From positions 1-47,050 of the forward strand of contig CAZLVF010000011.1 of NCBI GenBank assembly GCA_964562925.1: 47,050 nucleotides of DNA. The letters are read 5' to 3'. Numbering within the stretch: position 1 is the first letter of the stretch; each line of letters begins with the position of its first letter. The position numbers and the translations under genes are program-made. This DNA is from CAVXDP01 sp964562925 (GTDB taxonomy: Archaea > Thermoproteota > Bathyarchaeia > 40CM-2-53-6 > CAVXDP01). The notes beneath the pieces are model-generated. The model did no database searches. It saw only the letters and a program-made list of their open reading frames with translations, and was not told the DNA's origin. Positions 16,497-25,351 of this stretch are shown here, piece after piece.

Positions 16497-17078
16497 ATGA
16501 ATGAGAGAAGATGGAAAACCGAGAGAAAGACGAGGGAAACCAACGTTAAAGTAGAGCTTCTCATCGATGGAAAAGGCTCAGTCGATGTCAAGACAGGAAT
16601 AAAGTTTCTCGATCATCTTCTCACCACCCTTGCAAAACATGCTTCCTTCGACCTGAAGGTTGAAGCAACAGGCGATCTAGACCATCACCTTATAGAAGAT
16701 GTAGGCCTCGTACTGGGCGAGTCTCTCCTCTCAGCTCTAGGAGAGAAGAGAGGCATCAGAAGATTTGGTTTCGCCTACGTCCCTATGGATGACTCTCTAT
16801 CGAGAACGGTGATCGACCTCGGTGGTAGACCCTATTTCGCAGCCAGCCTTGAGATCCGACAGAGCAGAATTGAGGATCTCAAGTCTGAAGATATTGAACA
16901 TTTCTTCATGTCATTTGCAAACGCGTCGAAATCTAATGTTCACATGACCGTGGTATACGGAAAGAACGATCACCATAAGGTCGAGTCCGCTACGAAGGCG
17001 TTGGCCCTAGCGTTGAGAGACGCGGTCTCACTTGTCTCGAACTCGGATACCGTTCCAAGCGCAAAAGGTGTACTATGA
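16497..17078 (+). CDS. hisB: Imidazoleglycerol-phosphate dehydratase
   Basis: HisB dehydrates imidazole-glycerol phosphate to imidazole-acetol phosphate, the substrate of HisC. The 193-residue, monofunctional enzyme has FLDHLL and DHHLIEDVG for the first set of Mn ligands, GGRPYF, and DHHKVESATKALALAL for the second, so all metal sites look intact. The usual MDEAL reads MDDSL, a mild change. There is no fused phosphatase domain, as normal for archaea. It starts at ATG 16497, 14 bases after hisC, and is followed by hisH after 3 bases. Confidence 0.95.
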   Translation: MNERRWKTERKTRETNVKVELLIDGKGSVDVKTGIKFLDHLLTTLAKHASFDLKVEATGDLDHHLIEDVGLVLGESLLSALGEKRGIRRFGFAYVPMDDSLSRTVIDLGGRPYFAASLEIRQSRIEDLKSEDIEHFFMSFANASKSNVHMTVVYGKNDHHKVESATKALALALRDAVSLVSNSDTVPSAKGVL

Positions 17079-17081
17079 CGG

Positions 17082-17690
17082 ATGGTCAAGATCGCTGTCA
17101 TCAACTACGGGGTCGGGAATCTTAGAAGCGTGAAGAGAGGCCTTGAACGATCCGGGGCAGAGGTCCTCATAACAAGGAAGGCCAGAGACATAATCCAGTC
17201 TCACGCGATCGTTCTTCCCGGCGTCGGCGCTTTTATAGGCGCCCTTAGAAGACTGTCCAAACTCTCCAAGACGCTGCTAGAAGATGTGAAAGCGGGAAAG
17301 CCAGTTCTGGGCGTATGCTTAGGATACCAGATTTTCTTCACAAGAAGCCATGAAGGTGGTGTGAGGAGAGGTCTGGACGTGCTTCAAGGAGATGTTGTAA
17401 AACTATCTGGGAACGTAAAGCTGCCACATATCGGTTGGAATACCATTTCGATTGCAAGAGCCGACGAACTGGTGGATGGCGTTGAGGACAACTCATACAT
17501 GTACTTCGTCCACTCCTATTCTCCAGAACCCCGAGACAAGGGGATCATCGTAGCATACACGAAATATGGAGGAGAGTTTCCGTCCATAGTGTCCCATAGG
17601 AACGTCTTCGGAACTCAATTCCACCCCGAGAAGAGCGGAACGAGCGGACTAACGATTCTAGAAAACTTCGTGAAGATCGCCAAGAGGTAG
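17082..17690 (+). CDS. hisH: Imidazole glycerol phosphate synthase, glutaminase subunit
   Basis: HisH hydrolyses glutamine and channels ammonia to HisF, encoded two genes downstream. The 202-residue class I glutamine amidotransferase has the VLPGVGAF oxyanion-strand motif, the nucleophile Cys in GVCLGYQIF, and the His/Glu pair in FHPEKSG. It follows hisB by 3 bases. Product and partner are secure from family and operon position. Confidence 0.95.
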   Translation: MVKIAVINYGVGNLRSVKRGLERSGAEVLITRKARDIIQSHAIVLPGVGAFIGALRRLSKLSKTLLEDVKAGKPVLGVCLGYQIFFTRSHEGGVRRGLDVLQGDVVKLSGNVKLPHIGWNTISIARADELVDGVEDNSYMYFVHSYSPEPRDKGIIVAYTKYGGEFPSIVSHRNVFGTQFHPEKSGTSGLTILENFVKIAKR

Positions 17691-17696
17691 AAGGGA

Positions 17697-18416
17697 GTGC
17701 TCGTCATCCCAGCAGTGGATATCATGGAAGGCAAATCGGTCAGACTCGTGCAAGGAGACCCGTCACGGAAGAAGATCTATTACGACGACCCGCTTGTTCC
17801 AGCAAAAGAATTCTACACAGCAGGTGCAGAACATCTACACGTGGTCGACCTTGACGCAGCGCTTGGAACCGGCGAGAACGTCCAAAGCATAAGAAGAATC
17901 GCGTTGACGTTGCAGCTTTCAATTCAAACCGGCGGCGGTATCCGAAGCTTAGACCGAGCCCGGCAGCTTTTGGAAGCAGGTGTAAAGAGGGTTATCTTTG
18001 GTACATCAACAGTGAAACAGATCGAAATCGTTAGAACCGCCATCAAAGAGCTTGGATCTGAACAGGTTTCGGCAGCCATCGACACAAAAGGAAATCGTGT
18101 GGTCGTTAAGGGATGGGCCGAGTCTACAGGGTTGAACTATCTCAAACTCGCTAAGTCGCTTGACAGGTTGGGTGTAGGAAGCATCATTTTTACGTCTGTC
18201 GACGCTGATGGAACGCTCACCAGACCCTCATTCAAGAGAATAAAAGAACTCCGGAAAGCTGTGACTACGCGTCTGATAGCTTCTGGAGGTGTCTCCAGCC
18301 TAGAAGATGTCAGAGAACTCGCTGAGACTGGAGTCTACGGCGTAATAATTGGAACCGCCCTCTACGAACGAAAGTTAGACCTTGGGAACGCCATAAAGGT
18401 GGCATCAGAATGCTAG
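17697..18416 (+). CDS. hisA: ProFAR isomerase (HisA)
   Basis: HisA opens the aminoaldose ring of ProFAR to the ketose PRFAR by an Amadori rearrangement. The 239-residue TIM barrel has the catalytic Asp in IPAVDIMEG and a second Asp in AAIDTKGNRVVVKGW, with phosphate-binding GGGIRS and ASGGVSS loops. It starts with GTG at 17697, 6 bases after hisH, preceded by AAGGGA. Its last bases overlap the hisF start. Dual HisA/TrpF (PriA-type) activity is possible in principle, but nothing here points to it. Confidence 0.94.
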   Translation: MLVIPAVDIMEGKSVRLVQGDPSRKKIYYDDPLVPAKEFYTAGAEHLHVVDLDAALGTGENVQSIRRIALTLQLSIQTGGGIRSLDRARQLLEAGVKRVIFGTSTVKQIEIVRTAIKELGSEQVSAAIDTKGNRVVVKGWAESTGLNYLKLAKSLDRLGVGSIIFTSVDADGTLTRPSFKRIKELRKAVTTRLIASGGVSSLEDVRELAETGVYGVIIGTALYERKLDLGNAIKVASEC

Positions 18417-19225
18417 CAAAGAGGATCATCCCATGTCTAGATGTTGAAAGCGGAAAGGTCGTGAAAGGCATCAGATTCAAGAACCTTAGGGTTGAAGGTG
18501 ACCCTGCACAACTCGCTTACGAGTACGAGAGACAAGGAGCAGACGAGATCGTATTCTTGGATATCACAGCCTCCCATGAAAAACGCGAGATTCTCTTAGA
18601 CACTGTAAGACGAACCGCTGACACGATCTTCATACCCTTCACGGTTGGGGGAGGAATTAGAAATGTCGGCGATATCGAACGTACCCTACTAGCTGGCGCC
18701 GACAAGATAACGTTGAACACGACCGCCGTTAGACGGCCAGAAGCCGTCAAGGAATCCTCGGATAGGTTTGGAAGCCAATGTATAGTCGTCGCAATAGACG
18801 CCAAAAGGAACTATGTGGACACTCGGAAGTCCAGAAGAAACATCGTGGAGACACCGAACGGAAAATGTTGGTGGAACATATCCGTAGAAGGTGGGAGAAT
18901 TCCACTGGCGCTAGACGCGATCTCTTGGGCTAGACGGGTTGAAAAGCTCGGAGCTGGAGAGATCCTTCTAACCAGTATGGACTGCGATGGAACAAGATCT
19001 GGGTATGATATCGAACTGACTAAGACGGCATGTGAGAATGTAGACATACCGATAATAGCGAGTGGCGGAGCAGGAGTTCCCGAACAGATCTACGATGTTC
19101 TCGTGGATGGCAAAGCAGATGCAGCACTTGCCGCTTCGATATTCCACGAGTCACAATATACCGTTGAACAAGTCAAACGGTACCTTCTTGACCGAGGGGT
19201 CGTCGTCCGTATTCCGCTGAGGTAG
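18410..19225 (+). CDS. hisF: Imidazole glycerol phosphate synthase, cyclase subunit
   Basis: HisF takes ammonia from HisH and PRFAR to make imidazole-glycerol phosphate and AICAR. The 271-residue TIM barrel has IIPCLDVESGKVVKG near the N-terminus with the first catalytic Asp, and VVAIDAKRN with the second. GGGIRN and ASGGAG are its phosphate-binding loops. It overlaps hisA by 7 bases, so translation is likely coupled. The insertion before the EGGRIPL segment is of normal archaeal length. Confidence 0.95.
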   Translation: MLAKRIIPCLDVESGKVVKGIRFKNLRVEGDPAQLAYEYERQGADEIVFLDITASHEKREILLDTVRRTADTIFIPFTVGGGIRNVGDIERTLLAGADKITLNTTAVRRPEAVKESSDRFGSQCIVVAIDAKRNYVDTRKSRRNIVETPNGKCWWNISVEGGRIPLALDAISWARRVEKLGAGEILLTSMDCDGTRSGYDIELTKTACENVDIPIIASGGAGVPEQIYDVLVDGKADAALAASIFHESQYTVEQVKRYLLDRGVVVRIPLR

Positions 19226-19244
19226 ATCTAAGTTGGTTCAGAGG

Positions 19245-19916
19245 ATGTCAGAACCCGAGATAGATAGGCTCGTGGGAGACGTGAACTTCGATAAAATGGG
19301 CGGACTCGTCCCAGTAGTGGTTCAAGATGCGTCGAACGATAACGTCTTGATGCAGGCGTTTATGAACGAGGAAGCTTTGAAACTGACATTGAAAAGCGGG
19401 AAGATGCACTACTGGAGTAGGACGAGAAAAAGAGTCTGGATGAAGGGAGAACAATCTGGAAACTATTCGCTCGTGCAGAAGGTTGCGTTAGACTGCGATT
19501 CTGATTCCTTACTCTTCTCTGTACAACAGATCGGACCCTGCTGCCATACCGGGAACGACACCTGCTTTCACAAACCGCGAACCCAGACATCGGATGTTAC
19601 AGATGGTAGAGTCCTTGAGAGAATCTTTGAGATTGTTAGCGAAAGAGTAAGTAACCCCAGAGAAGAATCATATGTATCCAAGCTTGTAAGCCAAGGAGAG
19701 AGAGCAATACTTGAGAAGATTACGAAAGAAACCTCCAAGTTCATCAGTGCGGCCAAAGATGGCTCCGCGATAGAGATCGTCTCTCAGGCGTCACACATAT
19801 TTTTTCACATGATGGTTCTTTTCGCATCGAGGAGGATCGATTTTCGTGAGTGTTTCAAAGAACTGGGAAAACGGCCTTACGTAAAGGCCTATTCAGATCA
19901 ACAGCGTATGATATAA
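19245..19916 (+). CDS. hisI: HisIE: active-looking cyclohydrolase fused to a degenerate HisE
   Basis: The N-terminal half (residues about 12-115) is phosphoribosyl-AMP cyclohydrolase, with intact DCDSD and GPCCHTGNDTCFHK zinc/magnesium motifs. The C-terminal half aligns with phosphoribosyl-ATP pyrophosphatase (SYVSKL, EKI, AAK, FHMMVLFASRRID), but the catalytic acids of its EExxE...ExxD motif read KETSK...QASH. Only one acid of five remains (Glu162), with K161, K165, Q181 and H184 in the other places. The fold seems kept and the activity probably lost. ATG 19245 is chosen; a TTG at 19233 is also in frame. It is the last gene of the his operon here. Confidence 0.88.
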   Translation: MSEPEIDRLVGDVNFDKMGGLVPVVVQDASNDNVLMQAFMNEEALKLTLKSGKMHYWSRTRKRVWMKGEQSGNYSLVQKVALDCDSDSLLFSVQQIGPCCHTGNDTCFHKPRTQTSDVTDGRVLERIFEIVSERVSNPREESYVSKLVSQGERAILEKITKETSKFISAAKDGSAIEIVSQASHIFFHMMVLFASRRIDFRECFKELGKRPYVKAYSDQQRMI

Positions 19917-20133
19917 TGGCGCATCAACAAAGCATAAGCTGTGCCTAGTTCCGCAAGGATTATACGCCCAACTCAGTGATATACTGGCCAGTTTCGATGG
20001 AGGAAGTCGATTGTACGAAGAACGATGGAATGTGTGGTTGATTTACAACTGTTCGAACTACATACAGCACTCTGACGCTTTAGGGGCCGCTGTACTAACA
20101 AACTACGCCTACATGCCTAGGGTGACAGCTTCC

Positions 20134-20289
20134 ATGGAGACCAAGGCATGTAGCATATGCGGCTGTGGCCTTGTGTATGCAGGCAAGGAAGACGCTCTCT
20201 TGCCGTACTTGATGCACGATTTTGAACGTCTCAGAGCCTCCGGCTACAATGCGATCAAAGACGAGGAACTTTGGGTGGTTGAGTACTAA
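20134..20289 (+). CDS. Small protein with a Cys-x2-Cys-x-Cys motif, unknown
   Basis: A frame of 51 codons from ATG 20134 begins METKACSICGCGLVYAG and ends with a helical, acidic segment (ALLPYLMHDFERLRASGY, then WVVEY). The Cys cluster suggests a single metal-binding knuckle, but there is no second cysteine pair. The frame is open upstream to 20011, without protein-like composition; ATG 20113 and GTG 20122 are alternative starts. A hairpin and T run begin at its stop codon, which supports a transcribed unit ending here. No family is recognised. Confidence 0.45.
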   Translation: METKACSICGCGLVYAGKEDALLPYLMHDFERLRASGYNAIKDEELWVVEY

Positions 20290-20309
20290 GGACCTTTGTC
20301 CTTTTGTTT
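20288..20309 (+). terminator. Hairpin plus T-run terminator
   Basis: AAGGAC-cttt-GTCCTT (20288-20303) forms a 6-bp stem overlapping the small gene's stop, followed at once by TTGTTTG. It ends the plus-strand unit that contains the small Cys-cluster protein, just before the converging gatE gene. Confidence 0.5.
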
Positions 20310-20330
20310 GACTAAGAAGTTCCGAATCGG

Positions 20331-22226
20331 CTACGTAGCGGCTTCAACCTTTTCCTTCAGTATCGCAGCGACTTGCCTAGCATCGGCTCTACCGCGAACC
20401 TGTGCCATAACCAAACCCATGAGCTTAGCAACCGCTCTTTCTCCTTGGCCCTTCGCCAAAGAAGTATTTTCAGAGAGCACCCTGTCTACGATCGACGCCA
20501 ACTCTGTTTCTGAAAGCATCTTCAGCCCCAGCCTCTCCACAGCCTCTCTAGGCGTCTTTCCCTTGTTCTCAGCCATCCACGTAACAATTTCCGCGATAGA
20601 TTCCTTCGCGGTCTCTCCAGCTTCTATCAGATCGAAGATTTCCTCAATCTGTTCTGTGCTCACGTTCTCTAGAGCGACGCCGTCTCTCTCGAGGCTCTTG
20701 AATATCTCAGTGAGCACCGTCGCGACAAATGAGGGTTGGATCTTTGTTCTTGAAGCAACTCTCTCAAAGAGCTCCATATAGTCTGAGTCGAGAAGCTGCT
20801 TCGCCAATTTGGCGTTCAACCCATATGACTCGATGAGTCGCCTCATGACTACGTCCGGTAGCGGTGGCAGGTCGACCCTGATTCGAGCGATCCTCTCAGC
20901 CGAGATTGCGATGGGTGGAACGTCTGTTTCAGGATACATTCGAGCCGCTCCCGGTCGTGGTCTCATATATACCGTCGTCCCGTCAGGGTTCGAAGCCCTC
21001 GTCTCTTCGGGCACACCTTGAAGAGCCTCTCTGGCGCGTTCTACTACAGCCAGCAATGCGTCCTTCACGTTCTCGAGCCTGTCAGCTACTAATACGACCG
21101 CGTCAAGCTCTCCTGCACCAACCCGGCGTCGTGTCTCCTCCAATTCCTCTTGAGTAACCCCGTATGCAGGCAATTCGTCAGAGTGAAATATTCCCCCTAC
21201 CTTGCCGGAGAACACGGCCCTACGCGCGAGCTCGCTTCCCAACCTCAAGCCCGGTAACAGCTCCCTCTTGAGTAGCCCCGAGAATTTCGGCAGCTTAACA
21301 GCGTACGCAACCCCGCCACTCGAAAGGGCAGATTTGATTACATTGCTCTGTGTTTTCAAGAATACATCGGTCACGTCCACAAGGTCCTCCCTTATCTCCT
21401 CTTGGCGTAGGCTCCTCCTCAGCAGCTCATCTCTAAGTTTGATCAGTTCATTCTGTCTTTGAACCTCAGACTCTACTGCGCGAGAGATCAAGTCAAGTTT
21501 CTGAACACCTTTGACCTCGATAAGCGCCCCGTGGCGAGTCGATATGTTCAGGTCTTGCCTGATCGTGCCCAAGCCACGTTTCACCTTTCCAGTCGCTTTG
21601 AGAAGCCTGCCGATCGCGAGAGCGGTCTCCTGTGCCTCCTCGGGTGAATCGATCACAGGACCGGTGGCTACTTCTACGAGGGGGATTCCAAGCCGATCTA
21701 TCCTGTAATAAATGGTCATTCCCTGTTCTCCGGTCTTTCTGGCAGCATCTTCTTCCAAGCTCACATGTTGAATAGGAATCCGCTTGTTGGAGACATCAAG
21801 GTAGCCGTTCAAACCTATCGCGGCTGTACGCTGGAAACCTGTTGTGTTAGAGCCGTCGATCACAACTTTTCTCATCACATGGATCTCGTCAACTGGGGTT
21901 AAGTTCATCATGAGACTCATCTTCAAGACAACCTCCACCGCCTCGTCGTTCAGGTTGTGTGGAGGCTCCTCATCCATCTCGACGAGGCATGAGGTTTCTG
22001 CGTCCGCCTCGTACGCGATGAGCCTACCCTTTTGAAACTCGAACATAGCTGCTGGATCGACTTGGCCGAGCTCGCTCTGGGTTGGACGGAGTCGTCTCAA
22101 AAAGACTAAGTCAGGCTCCTTGGTAGAGAGGCGTGTGGGACAGGCACAGAAGAGTTTGTTCTTCGTATCGAGCTGACAGTGAACCTCTATCCCCACTTTC
22201 AAACCTGAGCCTGAAGTCTGATTCAA
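20331..22226 (-). CDS. gatE: Glu-tRNA(Gln) amidotransferase subunit E
   Basis: GatE, with GatD, converts misacylated Glu-tRNA(Gln) to Gln-tRNA(Gln); this heterodimer is specific to archaea. The 631-residue protein has the GatB/GatE kinase-like N-terminus (GLKVGIEVHCQLDT, then FCACPTR), an AspRS-like insertion in the middle, and the helical plus YqeY-like tail that recognises tRNA. The gatD stop lies one base upstream of this ATG, so the genes are translationally coupled. Length is normal for the family. Its presence implies there is no glutaminyl-tRNA synthetase. Confidence 0.95.
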   Translation of the reverse strand: MNQTSGSGLKVGIEVHCQLDTKNKLFCACPTRLSTKEPDLVFLRRLRPTQSELGQVDPAAMFEFQKGRLIAYEADAETSCLVEMDEEPPHNLNDEAVEVVLKMSLMMNLTPVDEIHVMRKVVIDGSNTTGFQRTAAIGLNGYLDVSNKRIPIQHVSLEEDAARKTGEQGMTIYYRIDRLGIPLVEVATGPVIDSPEEAQETALAIGRLLKATGKVKRGLGTIRQDLNISTRHGALIEVKGVQKLDLISRAVESEVQRQNELIKLRDELLRRSLRQEEIREDLVDVTDVFLKTQSNVIKSALSSGGVAYAVKLPKFSGLLKRELLPGLRLGSELARRAVFSGKVGGIFHSDELPAYGVTQEELEETRRRVGAGELDAVVLVADRLENVKDALLAVVERAREALQGVPEETRASNPDGTTVYMRPRPGAARMYPETDVPPIAISAERIARIRVDLPPLPDVVMRRLIESYGLNAKLAKQLLDSDYMELFERVASRTKIQPSFVATVLTEIFKSLERDGVALENVSTEQIEEIFDLIEAGETAKESIAEIVTWMAENKGKTPREAVERLGLKMLSETELASIVDRVLSENTSLAKGQGERAVAKLMGLVMAQVRGRADARQVAAILKEKVEAAT

Positions 22227-22227
22227 C

Positions 22228-23556
22228 TCAAAGCGTTCCTCCAGTCGTGGTTCTTCTTGGAGATATTTCTCCCGCTATGTTTGACAACATCATGTTAGAA
22301 ACTTCCTCAACGTTTGCTGTCTGCCCGAAAGCCCACATCATCTTCACCAACGCGGTTTCGGGGATCATGTCCTCTAGCGCGATGACCCCTAGTGAGAGAA
22401 GATCCCTTCCCGTATAGTAGACGTTCATGTTGACCCTTCCCCAGATGCATTGAGAAGTCATTCCAACCAGGATTCCATTCTCGACTGCTCGCTTAATCGC
22501 GTCATAGCAGTATCTACTTACGTGACCCAAGCCTGTGCCTTCCAAGATAAGCCCTCGGTAGCGCTGATCTACATGCCAATCAACTAAACCAGGGTTCATA
22601 TTCGGATAGAACTTGATCAAAGCGACTCGGTTGTCAAATTCAGGCTTCAGAAGAGGCGTTGCAGTTTCTTCACGCTTTCGAAAACTGTCAATTAGGAACT
22701 CAAGCCTTCTCTCCCTTATGCTGTATCGTGCCAGCGGCGGTGAATTGATCGACATGAAGGCGTCTCTTGTGCTTGTGTGACATTTCCGGGCTCGTGTCGC
22801 TCTATGAACTACTAGGAAATCATCGGATGGCTTCTCATGCATCACCAGAACCACTTCAGAGCATGGTGAAGTGGCGGATATCGATACTGCGCCGATCAGG
22901 TTTGTTGCCGCATCGGAGCTGGGTCTATCAGAAGATCGTTGAGAGCCCACGAGAACGATCGATATGGGCAGGTTCTGGAGAGCGAAGCTCAACGCGGCAC
23001 CTGTGTATGCCATTGTGTCTGTCCCGTGACAGATTACGACACCTTGCATAGCCTTCTCGTAGTATTGCCAAACCGCGGTTGAGATCTCTTTCCAGTGGTT
23101 TGTAGTAAGGTTCTCACTGAACTCGCTATAGAGAACCTCTGTGCTTACTTGGGCTATATCGGACAGCTCTGGAACCACACTGTAGAGATCTTCAGCATTC
23201 AATGCGGGTTCAACCGATCCTGTTCGATAATCAACCCGGCTTGCGATAGTTCCACCTGTGCTTACCACCGCTACTTTCGGAAGACCCTCTTTCGACGGTG
23301 GAAGCGGAGGCCGCGCAAATAGTGGCTTTGCGCCCTTTCCCGCAACCTCTATTCTAGTTTCAGATGCAATTTGAACGCCAACATTGTATCCGCTTTTCAG
23401 TTTAACGACTATGATACGCTCGTCGCCAAGCTCGGTCCTTGGTATGAGGACGCCCTCGTAGGTCTTATCCTTCTCTTGAATCTTTACACGATCTCCAATT
23501 TCTACTCCAAACTTTTTCAGGAACTCGTGTGCTATTCCACGGTAGCCTAATGCCAA
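22228..23556 (-). CDS. gatD: Glu-tRNA(Gln) amidotransferase subunit D
   Basis: GatD is the asparaginase-like glutaminase of the archaeal GatDE complex; it releases ammonia used by GatE. The 442-residue protein has the GatD-specific N-terminal beta domain (about 1-90), then VAVVSTGGTIASRVDYRTG with the first catalytic Thr and HGTDTMAYTGAALSF with the Thr-Asp pair. The N-terminal domain separates it from plain L-asparaginase I. It sits between elp3 and gatE on the same strand. Confidence 0.95.
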   Translation of the reverse strand: MALGYRGIAHEFLKKFGVEIGDRVKIQEKDKTYEGVLIPRTELGDERIIVVKLKSGYNVGVQIASETRIEVAGKGAKPLFARPPLPPSKEGLPKVAVVSTGGTIASRVDYRTGSVEPALNAEDLYSVVPELSDIAQVSTEVLYSEFSENLTTNHWKEISTAVWQYYEKAMQGVVICHGTDTMAYTGAALSFALQNLPISIVLVGSQRSSDRPSSDAATNLIGAVSISATSPCSEVVLVMHEKPSDDFLVVHRATRARKCHTSTRDAFMSINSPPLARYSIRERRLEFLIDSFRKREETATPLLKPEFDNRVALIKFYPNMNPGLVDWHVDQRYRGLILEGTGLGHVSRYCYDAIKRAVENGILVGMTSQCIWGRVNMNVYYTGRDLLSLGVIALEDMIPETALVKMMWAFGQTANVEEVSNMMLSNIAGEISPRRTTTGGTL

Positions 23557-23639
23557 CTCATCAGCTCCTATTATCCGACGAATACGATCTATCAGATTAC
23601 ACTATTCGGGATTGCTTTCTCTATATTCAGACGGACTGC

Positions 23640-25235
23640 CTAATCGGGTAAGATTTTTGACATGTAGGGTCCTTCTCGATGATACCCTAATCTTCCGTAG
23701 TACTCTCGTGTTCCAATAGCGCTGGTAACCAAGATCTTTCCGCGGTCATAGAGATGGAACGCCTTCTTCTCTGCTTCTGATAGAAGTGTCGCACCGAGGC
23801 CCTTATGTTGATACGCCTCCGCTACTTCTTCGCCGACTGGGATAATGGGTCCACATACTCGAAGCTCTCTTACAATCGCCACTTCACCATTACGGACCTC
23901 TGGTCGATGAGCTTCTAGGGACGGGATTCTCAGTCGAACATATCCTGCTAGTACGTCAGTCTCTTCTTCAACTGCCGAAACGAAGATTTCCTTGCCATTC
24001 GAAGCCTCATACTCCTCCAATGAGATTTCGAAACCCTCAAGGTTAGGCTTTAGACCCCTCTTTAGCATACGGAGGCCAACCTCTCTACATCTTATGCATC
24101 TACACCGGACGCCCATAGCGGCCGTCTTTCTCTCGACCATTTGGCGAAGGTTGCCTTTCCTAACGCCCGCAACTATGAGATGTGCTGGTATATCCCGCTG
24201 CACGCGCATAATCCTCATCCAAGGAGGAACCTTCGCCTTTATTCTCGCGACTAGATCAGCCGCCACCTCAGACGAATACGGTTGATACTTGCCAGATTTC
24301 CACATCTCATAGATCTCGGTCCCTTTAAGAACAAGACAGGGATAGATCTTTAGCATATCGGGTTTGAAGGCTGGATCATCAAATAGCCTGAGGAAAGCCT
24401 GGTAGTCCTTTTCCAGATCCGAGCCTGGGAGCCCAGGCATCATATGGGCAACGATCTTAAGTCCCGAGTCCTTGCAGACTTGGAATGCTTGGATAACATC
24501 GTTTAAAGTGTGGCCGCGTCCGATGAGCTGGTAGATGTCATCGTACAGGTTTTGGACGCCGAGCTCAACCCGGGTAACTCCCATGGATAGCATCTGATCA
24601 ACGTGCTCTTCACGCGCCCAATCCGGGCGGGTTTCAACAGTGATCCCAACATTTCTAACCTCTGAGGTCTCAGCCATCTTGATGGCTTCATCCAGAGAAG
24701 AAGACACACTTTGTGAAATCGCGTCGAGACATCTACGTATGAAGCTCTCTTGGTAGGGTTTTGGAGTAGCTGGGAATGTTCCTCCTTGAATGACAAGCTC
24801 TACTTTGCCAACCCGGTGCCCTATCGCCTTAAGCTGCTCCAGTCGACCTGACACTTGCCTATAGGGGTCGAAGTTGTTCTGGATACCTCTCATAGCAGAT
24901 GGTTCATAGCCGGTATAGCTCGCCGGCACGCCTGGCTCGTTAGGACAGTATCCGCATCGTCCATGCGGACACTTTGATGGTTCGGTCATGACAGCGACAA
25001 CGTTGACGCCTGATAGGCTTCGAACGCGTTTTAAGACTAGGATGGAACGAACTATCTCCTTCTCCTTTCTATCAGCGTAGGATAAGATTTCAGAGTTGCT
25101 TGGGATCCAGCTCAGACCGTGCAGTTTGGCAAATCGGAGTTTCAGATCGGTCAGGTCGACGTTGCCGTCGGGAGCTCTCGCTAACAGCTCTTGGAGTATC
25201 CCCCTGCAAACCTCCACTTTGCTCGGCTTTGGCAT
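23640..25235 (-). CDS. elp3: Elp3: tRNA uridine-34 carboxymethylation (radical SAM + GNAT)
   Basis: Archaeal Elp3 acts alone to place the cm5U-type modification on wobble U34 of tRNA, using S-adenosylmethionine and acetyl-CoA. The 531-residue protein has an N-terminal tRNA-binding region, the radical-SAM cluster motif CPHGRCGYCP, the conserved SYTGYEPSAMRG and VIQGGTF segments, a zinc-type Cys cluster (CRCIRCREVG), and a C-terminal GNAT domain with HKGLGATLLSEAEK. Length is as in other archaea. It is upstream of gatD on the same strand, giving a tRNA-related gene group. Confidence 0.95.
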   Translation of the reverse strand: MPKPSKVEVCRGILQELLARAPDGNVDLTDLKLRFAKLHGLSWIPSNSEILSYADRKEKEIVRSILVLKRVRSLSGVNVVAVMTEPSKCPHGRCGYCPNEPGVPASYTGYEPSAMRGIQNNFDPYRQVSGRLEQLKAIGHRVGKVELVIQGGTFPATPKPYQESFIRRCLDAISQSVSSSLDEAIKMAETSEVRNVGITVETRPDWAREEHVDQMLSMGVTRVELGVQNLYDDIYQLIGRGHTLNDVIQAFQVCKDSGLKIVAHMMPGLPGSDLEKDYQAFLRLFDDPAFKPDMLKIYPCLVLKGTEIYEMWKSGKYQPYSSEVAADLVARIKAKVPPWMRIMRVQRDIPAHLIVAGVRKGNLRQMVERKTAAMGVRCRCIRCREVGLRMLKRGLKPNLEGFEISLEEYEASNGKEIFVSAVEEETDVLAGYVRLRIPSLEAHRPEVRNGEVAIVRELRVCGPIIPVGEEVAEAYQHKGLGATLLSEAEKKAFHLYDRGKILVTSAIGTREYYGRLGYHREGPYMSKILPD

Positions 25236-25244
25236 CGAAAACTC

Positions 25245-25340
25245 CTAGATGGCATGAGTTCTTTCGATGGGGCCAATGATAAACGAGACGGTTCTGTTAC
25301 TTTCAGAAAGAACTTTGTATGAGCCCTTCCTTTTCTTCAA
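25245..25340 (-). CDS. Possible 31-residue peptide upstream of elp3
   Basis: A TTG at 25340 opens a basic 31-codon frame whose second half (SNRTVSFIIGPIERTHAI) looks protein-like. It ends 9 bases before the elp3 ATG, on the same strand, as an operon leader gene would. There is no ATG and no recognisable family, and it overlaps the promoter region of the divergent DUF763 gene. It could equally be untranslated leader. Confidence 0.25.
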   Translation of the reverse strand: MKKRKGSYKVLSESNRTVSFIIGPIERTHAI

Positions 25341-25351
25341 AGTAGGTCGAG

